Shown here: one piece after another, positions 7,931 through 15,715 of the stretch
Layout: every line of letters begins with the position of its first letter
How positions within the stretch are numbered: position 1 is the stretch's first letter
Assembly (NCBI GenBank): GCA_027347125.1
Contig: DAIERC010000490.1
Location: 1 to 20,326, forward strand
Direction: 5' to 3'
Length of the DNA stretch: 20,326 nucleotides
Origin: Ignavibacteriales bacterium
GTDB taxonomy: Bacteria; Bacteroidota; Ignavibacteria; Ignavibacteriales; Ignavibacteriaceae
Notes under the pieces: model-generated
The model's input: only the letters and a program-made list of their open reading frames with translations
Databases searched by the model: none
What the model was told of the DNA's origin: nothing
Made by a program: the position numbers and the translations under genes

Positions 7931-8751
7931 TGAACATGTTTAAATATATTTTAATTATACCATTATTCTCTTATTTATTTGTTGCCTCACCTGCAACAAA
8001 TAAAATTGAAAAGTATAATTATTATTCCGAGAAAAAATTGGAAGTGGGAGACGAGTTCACCTATGTTGTCAGTTATTCATTTATAAAATTGGGTGAAATA
8101 AAAATAATAGTTAAGGGGAAGAAAATCATAAAGGGAAGAACTTATTACAGTACCATCGCGTATATGGATTCTTATTCCGGAATTCCGTTCGTAAACCTTC
8201 ACATGATTTATGAAAGTACACTTACCCCCGATTATTATTCCAATTTTTTTAGAGGCATTGTAAAACACAAAGAGTACACAACATTTACTGAGTATACTTT
8301 TAATTACGATAAATCTCTCATCAGAATAAAAAAAGGAAAGGTTAATCCTTATACAGTTTGGACTGATTCAACTACATCATCTTCAAAAGAATATCAGGAC
8401 GGGCTTTCGATACTCTATTATGCTATGATGAATTCCGGAACGGAAAAAACGGTAGATTTACCCTGCTTTGTGAATGAGAAAAAAGAAACCACAGTTATAA
8501 ATTTTTATAACCAGGTAAGCGGCGTAAAAATTGACCCTGTGGATTATGATATCGCGTGTGTCAGGCTAGATGGTGAAATGAAATTTGTAAGCGTTTTCGG
8601 ATTAACCGGTTATTTTGAAGGCTGGTTTTCTGATGACGAAGTTTCAATACCTATTGTGGCAAAATTAAAAGTAATAATTGGTAATGTTAAACTGGAATTA
8701 AAATCATGGAAGAGACCGGGATGGATGCCTCCGAGATTCAAAGAAAACTAG
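7930..8751 (+). CDS. DUF3108 domain exported protein
   Basis: A 273-aa protein of unknown function with an N-terminal signal peptide (about residues 1-20) and a mostly beta-stranded body, so probably periplasmic or outer-membrane associated. The pattern 'YVVSYSFIKLGEIKI' followed by 'GRTYYSTIAYMDS' resembles DUF3108 proteins, in which a strand ending in lGei/k opens a repeated hairpin sheet. The C-terminus is basic and aromatic (SWKRPGWMPPRF). Its ATG overlaps the S41 protease stop by one base (TAATG), implying coupled translation and perhaps a shared envelope role. The next gene starts inside its last codons. I cannot assign a biochemical activity. Confidence 0.65.
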   Translation: MNMFKYILIIPLFSYLFVASPATNKIEKYNYYSEKKLEVGDEFTYVVSYSFIKLGEIKIIVKGKKIIKGRTYYSTIAYMDSYSGIPFVNLHMIYESTLTPDYYSNFFRGIVKHKEYTTFTEYTFNYDKSLIRIKKGKVNPYTVWTDSTTSSSKEYQDGLSILYYAMMNSGTEKTVDLPCFVNEKKETTVINFYNQVSGVKIDPVDYDIACVRLDGEMKFVSVFGLTGYFEGWFSDDEVSIPIVAKLKVIIGNVKLELKSWKRPGWMPPRFKEN

Positions 8752-9284
8752 ACGAAGAAATTAAATTATTTCCCTACCTGGGTAAATTTCCAAAACTTGC
8801 CGAGGGAGTGTTTTTAGCCTCCGGCGTAAAAATTATTGGAGATGTGGAAATTGGCGAAAATTCCAGTGTTTGGTACAACACAGTAATTCGGGGCGACGTT
8901 CATTATATTAGAATCGGTACTATGACTAATGTTCAGGATTGTTCAATGCTTCACGTAACAAATGGAAGATTCCCTTTGAATATAGGCAACAAAGTAACAA
9001 TCGGGCATTCAGTTACGCTGCATGGATGCACAATAAAAGATTTATGCTTAATAGGAATGGGCGCAGTTATTTTAGACGGCGCAGTAGTTGAAGAAAAAGC
9101 CATAGTAGCCGCAGGCGCTGTTGTAAAGCCTAGTTTTGTTGTACCGTCTGGAAAGTTAGTGGCAGGCGTACCTGCTAAAGTTGTTAGAGATTTAACAACT
9201 GCCGAACTTGAAGAATTTGAAAAATCGGCCAAACGATATAAAAAGTACACAGATATTACGATTGATTCGCTTAAAAATTTTTAA
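8706..9284 (+). CDS. Gamma-carbonic anhydrase-like protein (left-handed beta-helix, YrdA/CamH type)
   Basis: A 192-aa trimeric left-handed beta-helix protein built from hexapeptide repeats (for example IGDVEIGENSSVWYNTVIRGDV). The three zinc ligands of gamma-carbonic anhydrases are visible: His 83 (MLHVT), His 101 (IGHSV) and His 106 (LHGC); the 5-residue spacing of the last two matches the archetype. The acidic loop carrying the proton-shuttle Glu of the archaeal enzyme Cam is absent, as in YrdA/CamH proteins, so CO2 hydration activity is possible but unproven. The start is ambiguous. ATG 8706 overlaps the DUF3108 gene by 46 nt, and an in-frame ATG at 8721 would shorten this to 31 nt. The conserved core begins only at LFPYLGKFPKL, so the first ~20 residues are an extra helix whichever start is used. 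Confidence 0.85.
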   Translation: MEETGMDASEIQRKLDEEIKLFPYLGKFPKLAEGVFLASGVKIIGDVEIGENSSVWYNTVIRGDVHYIRIGTMTNVQDCSMLHVTNGRFPLNIGNKVTIGHSVTLHGCTIKDLCLIGMGAVILDGAVVEEKAIVAAGAVVKPSFVVPSGKLVAGVPAKVVRDLTTAELEEFEKSAKRYKKYTDITIDSLKNF

Positions 9285-9289
9285 TACAT

Positions 9290-10159
9290 ATGATGCTTAA
9301 ATTTTGGGGCACAAGAGGCTCAATTCCTGTTCCGGGAGATAATACGCTCAAATACGGCGGAAATACTCCATGTATTGAAGTACGTTCGAGTAATAACGAA
9401 CTACTAGTACTAGATGCCGGAAGCGGCCTACGAGAGCTGGGGAAAAAATTACAAAAAGATAATTACAACAGCTTAATAAATATTCTTATAAGCCATTACC
9501 ATTGGGATCATATTCAGGGAATACCTTTTTTTCTGCCGTTATATAATGAGAAGAGCAGCATACTATTTTGGGGCGAAAATTCCGACGGTCAGCCGATCGA
9601 ATCAATTTTAAGCAGCCAGATGTCTTCAAATTATTTCCCGATAACAATTAAAGATTTGGCGGCAAAAATTAAATTCAAAGAAGTTAAAATAGAAGATTCG
9701 TTCTATATAAACGGATTTAACATTACCACTTTTCGCGTTAATCATTCGTCGCCCACAATTGCGTACAGAATTTCGGAGAATAATAAAAGCATTGTTTATA
9801 TGACGGATAATGAGTTAAATATAGAAAAAAATTCCGGCGATAGTGATTTGTTATCAGTTGATAAATTAAATAAAAATTTGATCGAATTTTGCCGCGGGTG
9901 CGATTATCTTATACACGATTCCATGTATGATGAAGCAACTATGCTGTTAAAAAAAGGCTGGGGGCATACAAGCAATATAACCCTGGCGTTATTCGGCATA
10001 CTTGCGGAGGTAAAAAATTTAGTTTTATTTCATTATAACCCTGATTATTCCGATGATAAGATTGATCAGTTGCTCGAAGAAACTTCTAAAATACTAAAAG
10101 AAAACGGGGCTGCCACAAAATGTATTGCAGCAAAAGAAGGATTGGAAATTTCTATTTAA
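9290..10159 (+). CDS. MBL-fold metallo-hydrolase (RNase Z/phosphodiesterase-like)
   Basis: A 289-aa metallo-beta-lactamase-fold hydrolase, probably cytosolic. The N-terminus KFWGTRGSIPVPG and a nearby GGNTPCIEV are typical of the subgroup related to cyclic-nucleotide and other phosphodiesterases. The metal-binding motif HYHWDH supplies His 69, His 71, Asp 73 and His 74. Further ligands are likely His 152 (VNHSS), Asp 173 (MTDNE) and His 248 (LFHYNPDY), while a GWGHTS segment (His 226) is characteristic of the subgroup. The substrate cannot be deduced. It starts 5 nt after the carbonic-anhydrase-like gene with ATGATG (9290 or 9293, one residue apart) and no strong Shine-Dalgarno. About 25 nt separate it from ybeY. 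Confidence 0.85.
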   Translation: MMLKFWGTRGSIPVPGDNTLKYGGNTPCIEVRSSNNELLVLDAGSGLRELGKKLQKDNYNSLINILISHYHWDHIQGIPFFLPLYNEKSSILFWGENSDGQPIESILSSQMSSNYFPITIKDLAAKIKFKEVKIEDSFYINGFNITTFRVNHSSPTIAYRISENNKSIVYMTDNELNIEKNSGDSDLLSVDKLNKNLIEFCRGCDYLIHDSMYDEATMLLKKGWGHTSNITLALFGILAEVKNLVLFHYNPDYSDDKIDQLLEETSKILKENGAATKCIAAKEGLEISI

Positions 10160-10184
10160 GTTTTTTTAATAATTCTGGTTTAAT

Positions 10185-10634
10185 GTGGTTAAAAACTTAC
10201 AAGTAAATTCCGGTAAAAATATTAATATTGATAAGTTACTTTTTCATAATTTGGTAAGAAGTTTAAAGACAGAACTGAATTTTGAAATTGCTTCATTAAT
10301 TATAAATTTCATCCCGGCAAAGCAAATCCTGGAAATTAATAAAGAGTATTTGAATCATCATTATACTACCGATATAATTACTTTTAATTATTCTGGCAGC
10401 CACAACCTTTTAGATGGTGAAATTTTTATTTCAAAGGAAGATGCCGGTTATAATGCTAAAAAGTTTCGCATCCGGTTAATAGATGAGTATTTTAGATTGG
10501 TAATCCACGGAATTTTACATTTGCTGGATTATGACGATCAGAATAAAAGTGCTAAATTAGTAATGAAACGTTTGGAAAATAAATTAGTAAAAACGAACAA
10601 AATAAAATATCTGGGTAAAAATAGAGCAAAATGA
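10185..10634 (+). CDS. ybeY: Endoribonuclease YbeY (rRNA maturation factor)
   Basis: A 149-aa metal-dependent RNase involved in 16S rRNA 3'-end maturation and ribosome quality control. The diagnostic motif, usually HGxLHLxGYDH, reads HGILHLLDYDD at 108-118. Two His ligands (108 and 112) are kept, and the third ligand position is Asp 118. As I recall the family, Bacteroidota YbeY proteins also use Asp here, so I read it as a lineage trait rather than inactivation. The preceding TTDIITFNY matches the conserved 'TDIITF' strand. The start is a GTG at 10185; an ATG two bases earlier is in another frame and stops after seven codons. No clear ribosome binding site is seen. The stop overlaps the next start as ATGA. 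Confidence 0.88.
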   Translation: MVKNLQVNSGKNINIDKLLFHNLVRSLKTELNFEIASLIINFIPAKQILEINKEYLNHHYTTDIITFNYSGSHNLLDGEIFISKEDAGYNAKKFRIRLIDEYFRLVIHGILHLLDYDDQNKSAKLVMKRLENKLVKTNKIKYLGKNRAK

Positions 10635-11089
10635 TCGGTGAAATCGTCAAAATAATTGCTAAAATTGTACAAGGAATAAATAACAATTATTCTCTAGAGC
10701 AAGTTGAAAAATCTATAATTGGTGTTACTGATATCGACAAAAACGCTGTTGCAGCTGCATACAGCTGGATATATGAAAAAATGACAAGAGATCTTTTTAT
10801 AGAAAGGGAATTAGCCGAAAATTCGGTGCAGAGCTTCAGGTTTCTTTCCGATGATGAAAAATTTGAAATCGGGCTGGACAACTATAATTATCTTATGCAT
10901 TTTTATAATATCGGGATGATAAAGATTGATGAATTTAATACCATAGTAGAACAATTAAAGCTTTTCCCCGAAGGTTCGGTTACAAACGAAAACATTAATT
11001 TATTAATTTTATCTCTGTTTCTGGATATGGATAATTATTCACTTCCGGGAAGCAGAAATTTATTATATTCTTCAGACACAATTAATTAA
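10631..11089 (+). CDS. DUF494/Smg family protein
   Basis: A 152-aa, mostly helical, acidic protein that resembles the Smg/DUF494 family. Shared features are an N-terminal helix followed by an (I/V)xxALxWI-like segment (AVAAAYSWIYEKM), a central RFLSDDEKFEIGLDNYNYL block, and a C-terminal helix resembling 'nlkwliLmvLf' (INLLILSLFLDM). The biochemical role of Smg is not established. The position directly before topA is the same as in E. coli and many other bacteria (smg-topA), which strengthens the call. It overlaps ybeY by 4 nt (ATGA), so the two are probably translated in a coupled way, and topA begins about 20 nt downstream. Confidence 0.75.
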   Translation: MIGEIVKIIAKIVQGINNNYSLEQVEKSIIGVTDIDKNAVAAAYSWIYEKMTRDLFIERELAENSVQSFRFLSDDEKFEIGLDNYNYLMHFYNIGMIKIDEFNTIVEQLKLFPEGSVTNENINLLILSLFLDMDNYSLPGSRNLLYSSDTIN

Positions 11090-11110
11090 ATAGAAAATTA
11101 GAAAATCAGT

Positions 11111-13441
11111 ATGAGTAAAAATTTAGTATTAGTTGAATCTCCCGCAAAGGCTAAGACAATAAATAAGTACCTGGGCAAGGATTATATTGTAGAAGCTACT
11201 GTAGGCCACATTCGTAATTTGCCAAAAACCAAGCTTGGCGTTGACGTAGATAATAATTTCATTCCTCAATATGTTACTATTAGGGGAAAGGGTGATATAA
11301 TTAAAAAAATAAAATCGCTGGCTTCTAAAAGTAACAAAATATTCATAGCAACTGACCCCGACCGTGAGGGCGAGGCGATAGCTCAGGATATTGCCGATAT
11401 TTTAAACTCGGATTCATCTGGAAAAATACAGCGCGTGCTTTTTAATGAGATTACTAAAACCGGCGTTAAAAGAGCTATGGAAAACCCGCGAGCTATTGAC
11501 AGCTATCTTGTTACGTCTCAAAGAGCAAGAAGAGTGATGGACAGGATAATCGGATATAAGATTAGTCCCTTCCTATGGAAAGCGGTAATCGAGATGTCTG
11601 GCAGCAGTTCCTTATCCGCGGGGCGCGTTCAATCTGTCGCATTAAAACTTATATGCGATAGGGAAGAAGAGATTGACAAATTTGTTACTACAGAATATTG
11701 GTCTATCTGGGCAATTTTCAAAACGGATAAAGGTGAAACTTTTAAAGCGAAGCTTTTCAGCATTAATGGCAAAGATATAAAAGTGCCGCCAAAACCCGCA
11801 ATGTCCGATGACGAATGGAACGAATTTCTCAAAGATTATATTGCTCTTACAAATGAAGAATCGGCTACGGATTATTTTAACAGGATACTGTCGAAAAATC
11901 ATTTCGAAATTACGGACATCGTAAAAAGGAATACAAAGCGAAACGCCCCTCCGCCTTTTATTACAAGCACTCTTCAGGCTGAAGCTTCCAGAAGGTTGAA
12001 GATGCGCCCCAAGCAAACGATGATGCTTGCGCAAAGGCTGTATGAAGGTGTGGAACTGGGCAAGGACGGTTTACAAGGTTTAATTACATACATGAGAACC
12101 GATTCAACACGTATAAGCGATGAAGTAATACCGGTGTTGCGCGATTATATTAAAGATAATTTCGGAAGTGAATATCTTCCCGAAGCCCCGGTATATCACG
12201 AAAAGAAAAACAAAGCCAATGTTCAAGATGCGCATGAAGGAATTAGACCTACGTCGCTTCAATATCCGCCGCATTACGTTAAACAATTTGTCGACAATAA
12301 ATCTTTCAAGCTGTACGAGTTGATATGGAAAAGGTTTATTGCTTCACAAATGAACCAGGCTATAATGGAAACTACCGTCATCGAAATAAGCGAAGATGAA
12401 TTTTTATTTAAAGCTTTCGGCAACGCAGTTAAGTTCAATGGGTTTATGCAGGTCTATGAAGAAATAGTTGAACAAAAAGAAAACGCCGAGGAAAAAGAAG
12501 AATATCGGAATGAAAGTATTCCCTTAGGCCTTGAGAAAAATCAGAAATTGCTGCTTGAAGAATTAAAGAAAACTCAGCACTTTACCAAACCGCCTGCTCG
12601 TTTTACGGAAAGCAGTTTGATAAAAGAACTGGAAAGCAAAGGAATAGGCAGGCCCAGCACTTACTCTTTAATTGTCGGCACAATTCAAGACAGAAAATAT
12701 GTTAACCAGGAGGATAGAAAACTTATACCAACAAAATTGGGCAAACAGGTAAACAAGATTCTTGTAAGTAATTTCCCGAATATAATAAATGAGGATTTTA
12801 CAGCCGGCATGGAAGGTGAACTCGATCAAATAGCTCAGGGTGAAAACGAATATGTAAAAGTACTGAATGATTTTTATAAACCGTTTTCAGAAGCGCTTAA
12901 ACAAGTTGAGAAAAACGTAGACAAAATATTTTGCGATCTGTGCGGCAACGAAATGATTATAAAGGTCGGAAGGTTTGGTAAATTTTTAGCATGCAGTAAT
13001 TACCCCGACTGTAAAAATATAAAGTCTTTCAAAGAAATGGCGGCGCAGAACCAGGAACCTGAATATACCGGAGAGACTTGTGAAAAGTGCGGTTCGAGAA
13101 CTGTATTTAGAGAAGGCAAATTCGGCAGGTTTATCGGCTGCGAAAAATATCCCGAATGTGATTTTGTCAAAAACATTACGCTTGGCGTAAAATGTCCGAA
13201 GTGCAATGAAGGTGATGTTGTTGAAAGAAAAAGCAAAAGAGGAAGGTTATTTTACGGATGTTCAAGGTATCCTTCATGCGATTTTGTAAGCTGGTATAAG
13301 CCGGTTCCCCAGCCGTGCCCAAATAATGACTCGGCATATATGGAGCACAGATATTCTGTAAAGAAAGGCAACTACCTTAAATGCCCAGTTTGCGGCGATG
13401 AATTAGTTCAGGAAGAAGTTGAAGAGGTTGAAGAAAAATAA
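11111..13441 (+). CDS. topA: DNA topoisomerase I (type IA)
   Basis: A 776-aa enzyme that relaxes negatively supercoiled DNA by cutting one strand. The N-terminal TOPRIM domain carries NLVLVESPAKAKTINKYLG with the catalytic Glu, and TDPDREGEAIA with the metal-binding DxD. The active-site Tyr is residue 327 in ITYMRTDSTRIS. The C-terminus (from residue 608) holds zinc ribbons: two of pattern C-x2-C-x16-C-x5-C, a third C-x2-C-x18-C-x5-C, and a final degenerate one in which only three cysteines are evident (the CPN start lost one Cys). It ends in an acidic tail. The stop overlaps the xer start by one base (TAATG), so topoisomerase and recombinase are made from one message. Everything needed for activity is present. 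Confidence 0.97.
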   Translation: MSKNLVLVESPAKAKTINKYLGKDYIVEATVGHIRNLPKTKLGVDVDNNFIPQYVTIRGKGDIIKKIKSLASKSNKIFIATDPDREGEAIAQDIADILNSDSSGKIQRVLFNEITKTGVKRAMENPRAIDSYLVTSQRARRVMDRIIGYKISPFLWKAVIEMSGSSSLSAGRVQSVALKLICDREEEIDKFVTTEYWSIWAIFKTDKGETFKAKLFSINGKDIKVPPKPAMSDDEWNEFLKDYIALTNEESATDYFNRILSKNHFEITDIVKRNTKRNAPPPFITSTLQAEASRRLKMRPKQTMMLAQRLYEGVELGKDGLQGLITYMRTDSTRISDEVIPVLRDYIKDNFGSEYLPEAPVYHEKKNKANVQDAHEGIRPTSLQYPPHYVKQFVDNKSFKLYELIWKRFIASQMNQAIMETTVIEISEDEFLFKAFGNAVKFNGFMQVYEEIVEQKENAEEKEEYRNESIPLGLEKNQKLLLEELKKTQHFTKPPARFTESSLIKELESKGIGRPSTYSLIVGTIQDRKYVNQEDRKLIPTKLGKQVNKILVSNFPNIINEDFTAGMEGELDQIAQGENEYVKVLNDFYKPFSEALKQVEKNVDKIFCDLCGNEMIIKVGRFGKFLACSNYPDCKNIKSFKEMAAQNQEPEYTGETCEKCGSRTVFREGKFGRFIGCEKYPECDFVKNITLGVKCPKCNEGDVVERKSKRGRLFYGCSRYPSCDFVSWYKPVPQPCPNNDSAYMEHRYSVKKGNYLKCPVCGDELVQEEVEEVEEK

Positions 13442-14322
13442 TGCAAGTTGCACAGCTTTGGGAAGAGTATCTTAATCATATTAAAAATATAAAAAGATAT
13501 TCCGATAATACGATAAAAGCTTATACCGAAGATATCGATTTGTTTTTGCTTTATTGTAAAAATTATAGCAAATTAGAGCTGAACGGTATTTCGGAAAAAT
13601 TTGTAAAATCTTTTTTAATGACTCTTACTGAATCCGGGCTTGAGAAAAAATCTATTTCGCGAAAGTTATCTTCGCTTCGCGGAATATTTAAATATGCATT
13701 TAACCATGATTATATTAATACTAATCCGACGGCTTTAATATCTAATCCAAAGACAAAAAGAAAACTTCCGGAAATTACTACAACAGAAACCATAATGGAA
13801 GTTTATAAAAAAACAGATGAACTTGCAGATGGTAAAGAACTTATTAATGCCATCTTTGAAATTCTTTATGGATGTGCTTTGCGCGTTTCCGAATTATGTA
13901 GTTTAAAAGTTATTGATCTCGATCTGAATCAAAAAATAGTTAGAGTAAAAGGGAAGGGTAGTAAAACCAGAATTGTTCCCGTTGGGGATAAGTCGATAAA
14001 AATTATTAATGATTACCTCAAAACAAGAACAACCTTGGCGCCTGATGCGCCTTTACTTGTAAACAAAACCGGTGAGGCCATTTACCCCAGGTATGTTCAT
14101 CGGGTTGTAAACAAATATCTATCAAAGGTAACGGACATAAAGAAAAAAAGTCCTCATGTATTAAGACATAGTGCCGCGACACATATGCTTGATAACGGAG
14201 CTGATCTTCGCGCCGTTAAGGAAATACTGGGGCACGAAAATCTTTCTACTACTCAAATATATACTCATGTAAGCATAGAACGACTAAAAAGAGCTTATAA
14301 AAAAGCTCATCCAAAATCTTAA
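13441..14322 (+). CDS. xerC: Tyrosine recombinase XerC/XerD
   Basis: A 293-aa site-specific recombinase of the kind that resolves chromosome dimers at dif sites with FtsK. An N-terminal SAM-like core-binding domain (about 1-100, SDNTIKAYTEDIDLFL) is followed by the catalytic domain. All catalytic residues are present: Arg 148 (ALRVSEL), Lys 172 (GKGSK), His 239 and Arg 242 (HVLRHSAATHML), His 265 (LGHENL) and nucleophile Tyr 274 (TQIYTH). Length and residue spacing match housekeeping Xer proteins rather than a phage or element integrase, and the neighbours are core genes. XerC versus XerD cannot be settled by eye; I give the topA-linked name as the more likely one. It begins in the topA stop codon (1-nt overlap). 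Confidence 0.88.
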   Translation: MQVAQLWEEYLNHIKNIKRYSDNTIKAYTEDIDLFLLYCKNYSKLELNGISEKFVKSFLMTLTESGLEKKSISRKLSSLRGIFKYAFNHDYINTNPTALISNPKTKRKLPEITTTETIMEVYKKTDELADGKELINAIFEILYGCALRVSELCSLKVIDLDLNQKIVRVKGKGSKTRIVPVGDKSIKIINDYLKTRTTLAPDAPLLVNKTGEAIYPRYVHRVVNKYLSKVTDIKKKSPHVLRHSAATHMLDNGADLRAVKEILGHENLSTTQIYTHVSIERLKRAYKKAHPKS

Positions 14323-14329
14323 AATTATT

Positions 14330-14334
14330 GGAGG
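14330..14334 (+). promoter_or_regulatory. Ribosome binding site for hpf
   Basis: GGAGG sits 8 nt before ATG 14343 in the gap after xerC. It decides the start of hpf: a TTG at 14328 is in frame but overlaps this Shine-Dalgarno site, so the five extra N-terminal residues it would add (MEETK) are not real. Confidence 0.85.
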
Positions 14335-14342
14335 AAACTAAA

Positions 14343-14648
14343 ATGAATATCAACATAACTGCAAGAAAATTTAAAGCTCACGATACTTTAAAAGAATTTA
14401 TTAACGGCGAAATAAGTTCTCTTGAAAAATTTAATGACGAAATACTGGACGTGGATGTAATTTTAAGCTACCAGAACTCCAAGGAAAATATAAAAACCGC
14501 GGAAATAATTTTACAGGTGCCGGGTCAAACACTAACCGCTACCGATTCTACGGATGACTTTAAAAAATCAGTCGGCGCTTCTATTGAAAAAATTTCGCGC
14601 CAGCTTGAAAAAATAAAGACAAAAAAAACAGCGAGAGTTAAATCATGA
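14343..14648 (+). CDS. hpf: Ribosome hibernation promoting factor, short form (HPF/RaiA family)
   Basis: A 101-aa ribosome-associated protein that would occupy the decoding site of idle 30S subunits during slow growth. It has the family's beta-alpha-beta-beta-beta-alpha order: a first strand MNINITARKFKAHDTLK, then a helix with LEKFNDEI, three strands, and a closing helix of alternating Lys/Glu/Ser after TATDSTDDFKKSV. There is no C-terminal dimerisation domain, so this is the short type, whose 100S formation usually needs another factor. It has its own strong Shine-Dalgarno site, which could let it be translated at a higher level than its neighbours. It overlaps hprK by 4 nt (ATGA). The hpf-hprK pairing recalls the rpoN-hpf-ptsN-hprK cluster of proteobacteria, without rpoN or ptsN here. 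Confidence 0.88.
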   Translation: MNINITARKFKAHDTLKEFINGEISSLEKFNDEILDVDVILSYQNSKENIKTAEIILQVPGQTLTATDSTDDFKKSVGASIEKISRQLEKIKTKKTARVKS

Positions 14649-15655
14649 AAATTGATCAAAAATCAATTTCAAGAAAAGAATTTATTACCGTTGATTTTTT
14701 GTATACTAATTCGAAGGAAAAATTTAAACTTAAACTGTTATCCGATAAATCCGGATTCCAAAGAAAAATTTATGACCAAACCCTGCACCGCCCGGGCTTA
14801 GCGCTTGCCGGTTTTGTTGATCTGTTTTCCTATTCGCGCGTGCAGGTTTTTGGTAATACAGAAATGCGTTATCTTGCGCAGCTAACTGAGCAAGAAAAAC
14901 AAACTGCGTTGGAAAGAATTTTCCAATTTGATATTCCATGCATTATTTTAACCGACAACAACAAACCGTTTCCCATTCTTATCGAACTTACAAATAAATT
15001 TCATATCCCTTTGTTCGGATCTTCACTGGACACTACAAGGTTGGTATATTTTGTCGGCGATTTTTTAGACGACCAGTTTGCGCCCAGAATTTCGATTCAC
15101 GGTTCTTTTGTTGATGTTTACGGAGTAGGAATGTTGTTTGTGGGTAAATCCGGAATTGGCAAGAGTGAGGTTGCTCTGGATTTAATTGAACGTGGACACC
15201 GTTTGGTTGCAGACGACGTAATTATACTTACAAAAAAAGGTGAGGGCATATTAATGGGGTCGGGCACAAACCTGGTTAAACATTTTATGGAAATCCGTGG
15301 GCTTGGCTTAATTGATGTTGAAAGGATGTTTGGCATAAGAGCAATTCGTTACCAGAAACGCCTCGAAATTATTATTGAGCTTGAAGTATGGGACGTAAAC
15401 TCCGAGTATACACGCACCGGGCTGGAGGAAAATACCGTAAATATATCTAACATCGAGATTCCTTATATTAAATTACCTATTTTACCCGGTAAAAACCTTA
15501 CGGTTATTTCGGAAGTTATCAGTCTTAATTATCTTTTAAAGCATTTTGGATATGACGCTGCTAGTTATTTCCAAAATAGGCTAAAAAGACGCCTTAGAGG
15601 CGAAGATACCGATATCGTTCGAGGAGTTGATTATTTTGAGCATGATTTTGAATGA
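14645..15655 (+). CDS. hprK: HPr kinase/phosphorylase
   Basis: A 336-aa bifunctional kinase/phosphorylase whose classical substrate is a serine on the phosphocarrier HPr. The N-terminal domain (about 1-135) resembles the DRTGG-like lobe of the family. The catalytic domain has a P-loop GKSGIGKSE (167-175, Lys 173), His 152 (IHGSFVDVYG) and the Asp pair 190-191 (VADD). The HprK signature region includes MEIRGLGLIDVERMFG and ELEVWD. The P-loop reads GKSG where GDSG is more usual. No ptsH, ptsI or ptsN is nearby, so the target protein is unknown. It overlaps hpf by 4 nt. The gene ends just before a sigma70-like promoter at 15675, which suggests the operon stops here, although no intrinsic terminator is visible. 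Confidence 0.9.
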   Translation: MKIDQKSISRKEFITVDFLYTNSKEKFKLKLLSDKSGFQRKIYDQTLHRPGLALAGFVDLFSYSRVQVFGNTEMRYLAQLTEQEKQTALERIFQFDIPCIILTDNNKPFPILIELTNKFHIPLFGSSLDTTRLVYFVGDFLDDQFAPRISIHGSFVDVYGVGMLFVGKSGIGKSEVALDLIERGHRLVADDVIILTKKGEGILMGSGTNLVKHFMEIRGLGLIDVERMFGIRAIRYQKRLEIIIELEVWDVNSEYTRTGLEENTVNISNIEIPYIKLPILPGKNLTVISEVISLNYLLKHFGYDAASYFQNRLKRRLRGEDTDIVRGVDYFEHDFE

Positions 15656-15674
15656 TGTTTAAAATTTTATTCTC

Positions 15675-15703
15675 TTGACAAATTATTCTTATTTTTTTAC
15701 ATT
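15675..15703 (+). promoter_or_regulatory. Sigma70-like promoter for the M23 peptidase gene
   Basis: A perfect -35 box TTGACA (15675-15680) is followed, after a 17-nt AT-rich spacer, by TACATT (15698-15703), a 4 of 6 match to TATAAT. It lies in the 60-nt gap between hprK and the M23 gene. Transcription would begin near 15710, only a few bases before ATG 15716, giving a very short leader. Bacteroidota primary promoters often differ from the E. coli consensus, so this is a sequence match, not proof. Confidence 0.5.
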
Positions 15704-15715
15704 CCGCTCGCATTT

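Noticed and set aside
9290..10159. MBL-fold hydrolase as an anti-phage or signalling nuclease
   Set aside because: No effector, cyclase or sensor gene is adjacent. The neighbours are housekeeping genes, and the family is too broad to support such a role.
11642..12034. A 130-codon minus-strand open frame opposite topA
   Set aside because: It lies inside topA, has no ribosome binding site or family motif, and its residues are rich in Arg, Phe and Cys in a shadow-like way.
13441..14322. Tyrosine recombinase as a sign of an integrated element or integron
   Set aside because: Catalytic residue spacing, length and neighbours (topA, hpf, hprK) match a housekeeping XerC/D. No cargo genes, attachment repeats or composition change were seen.
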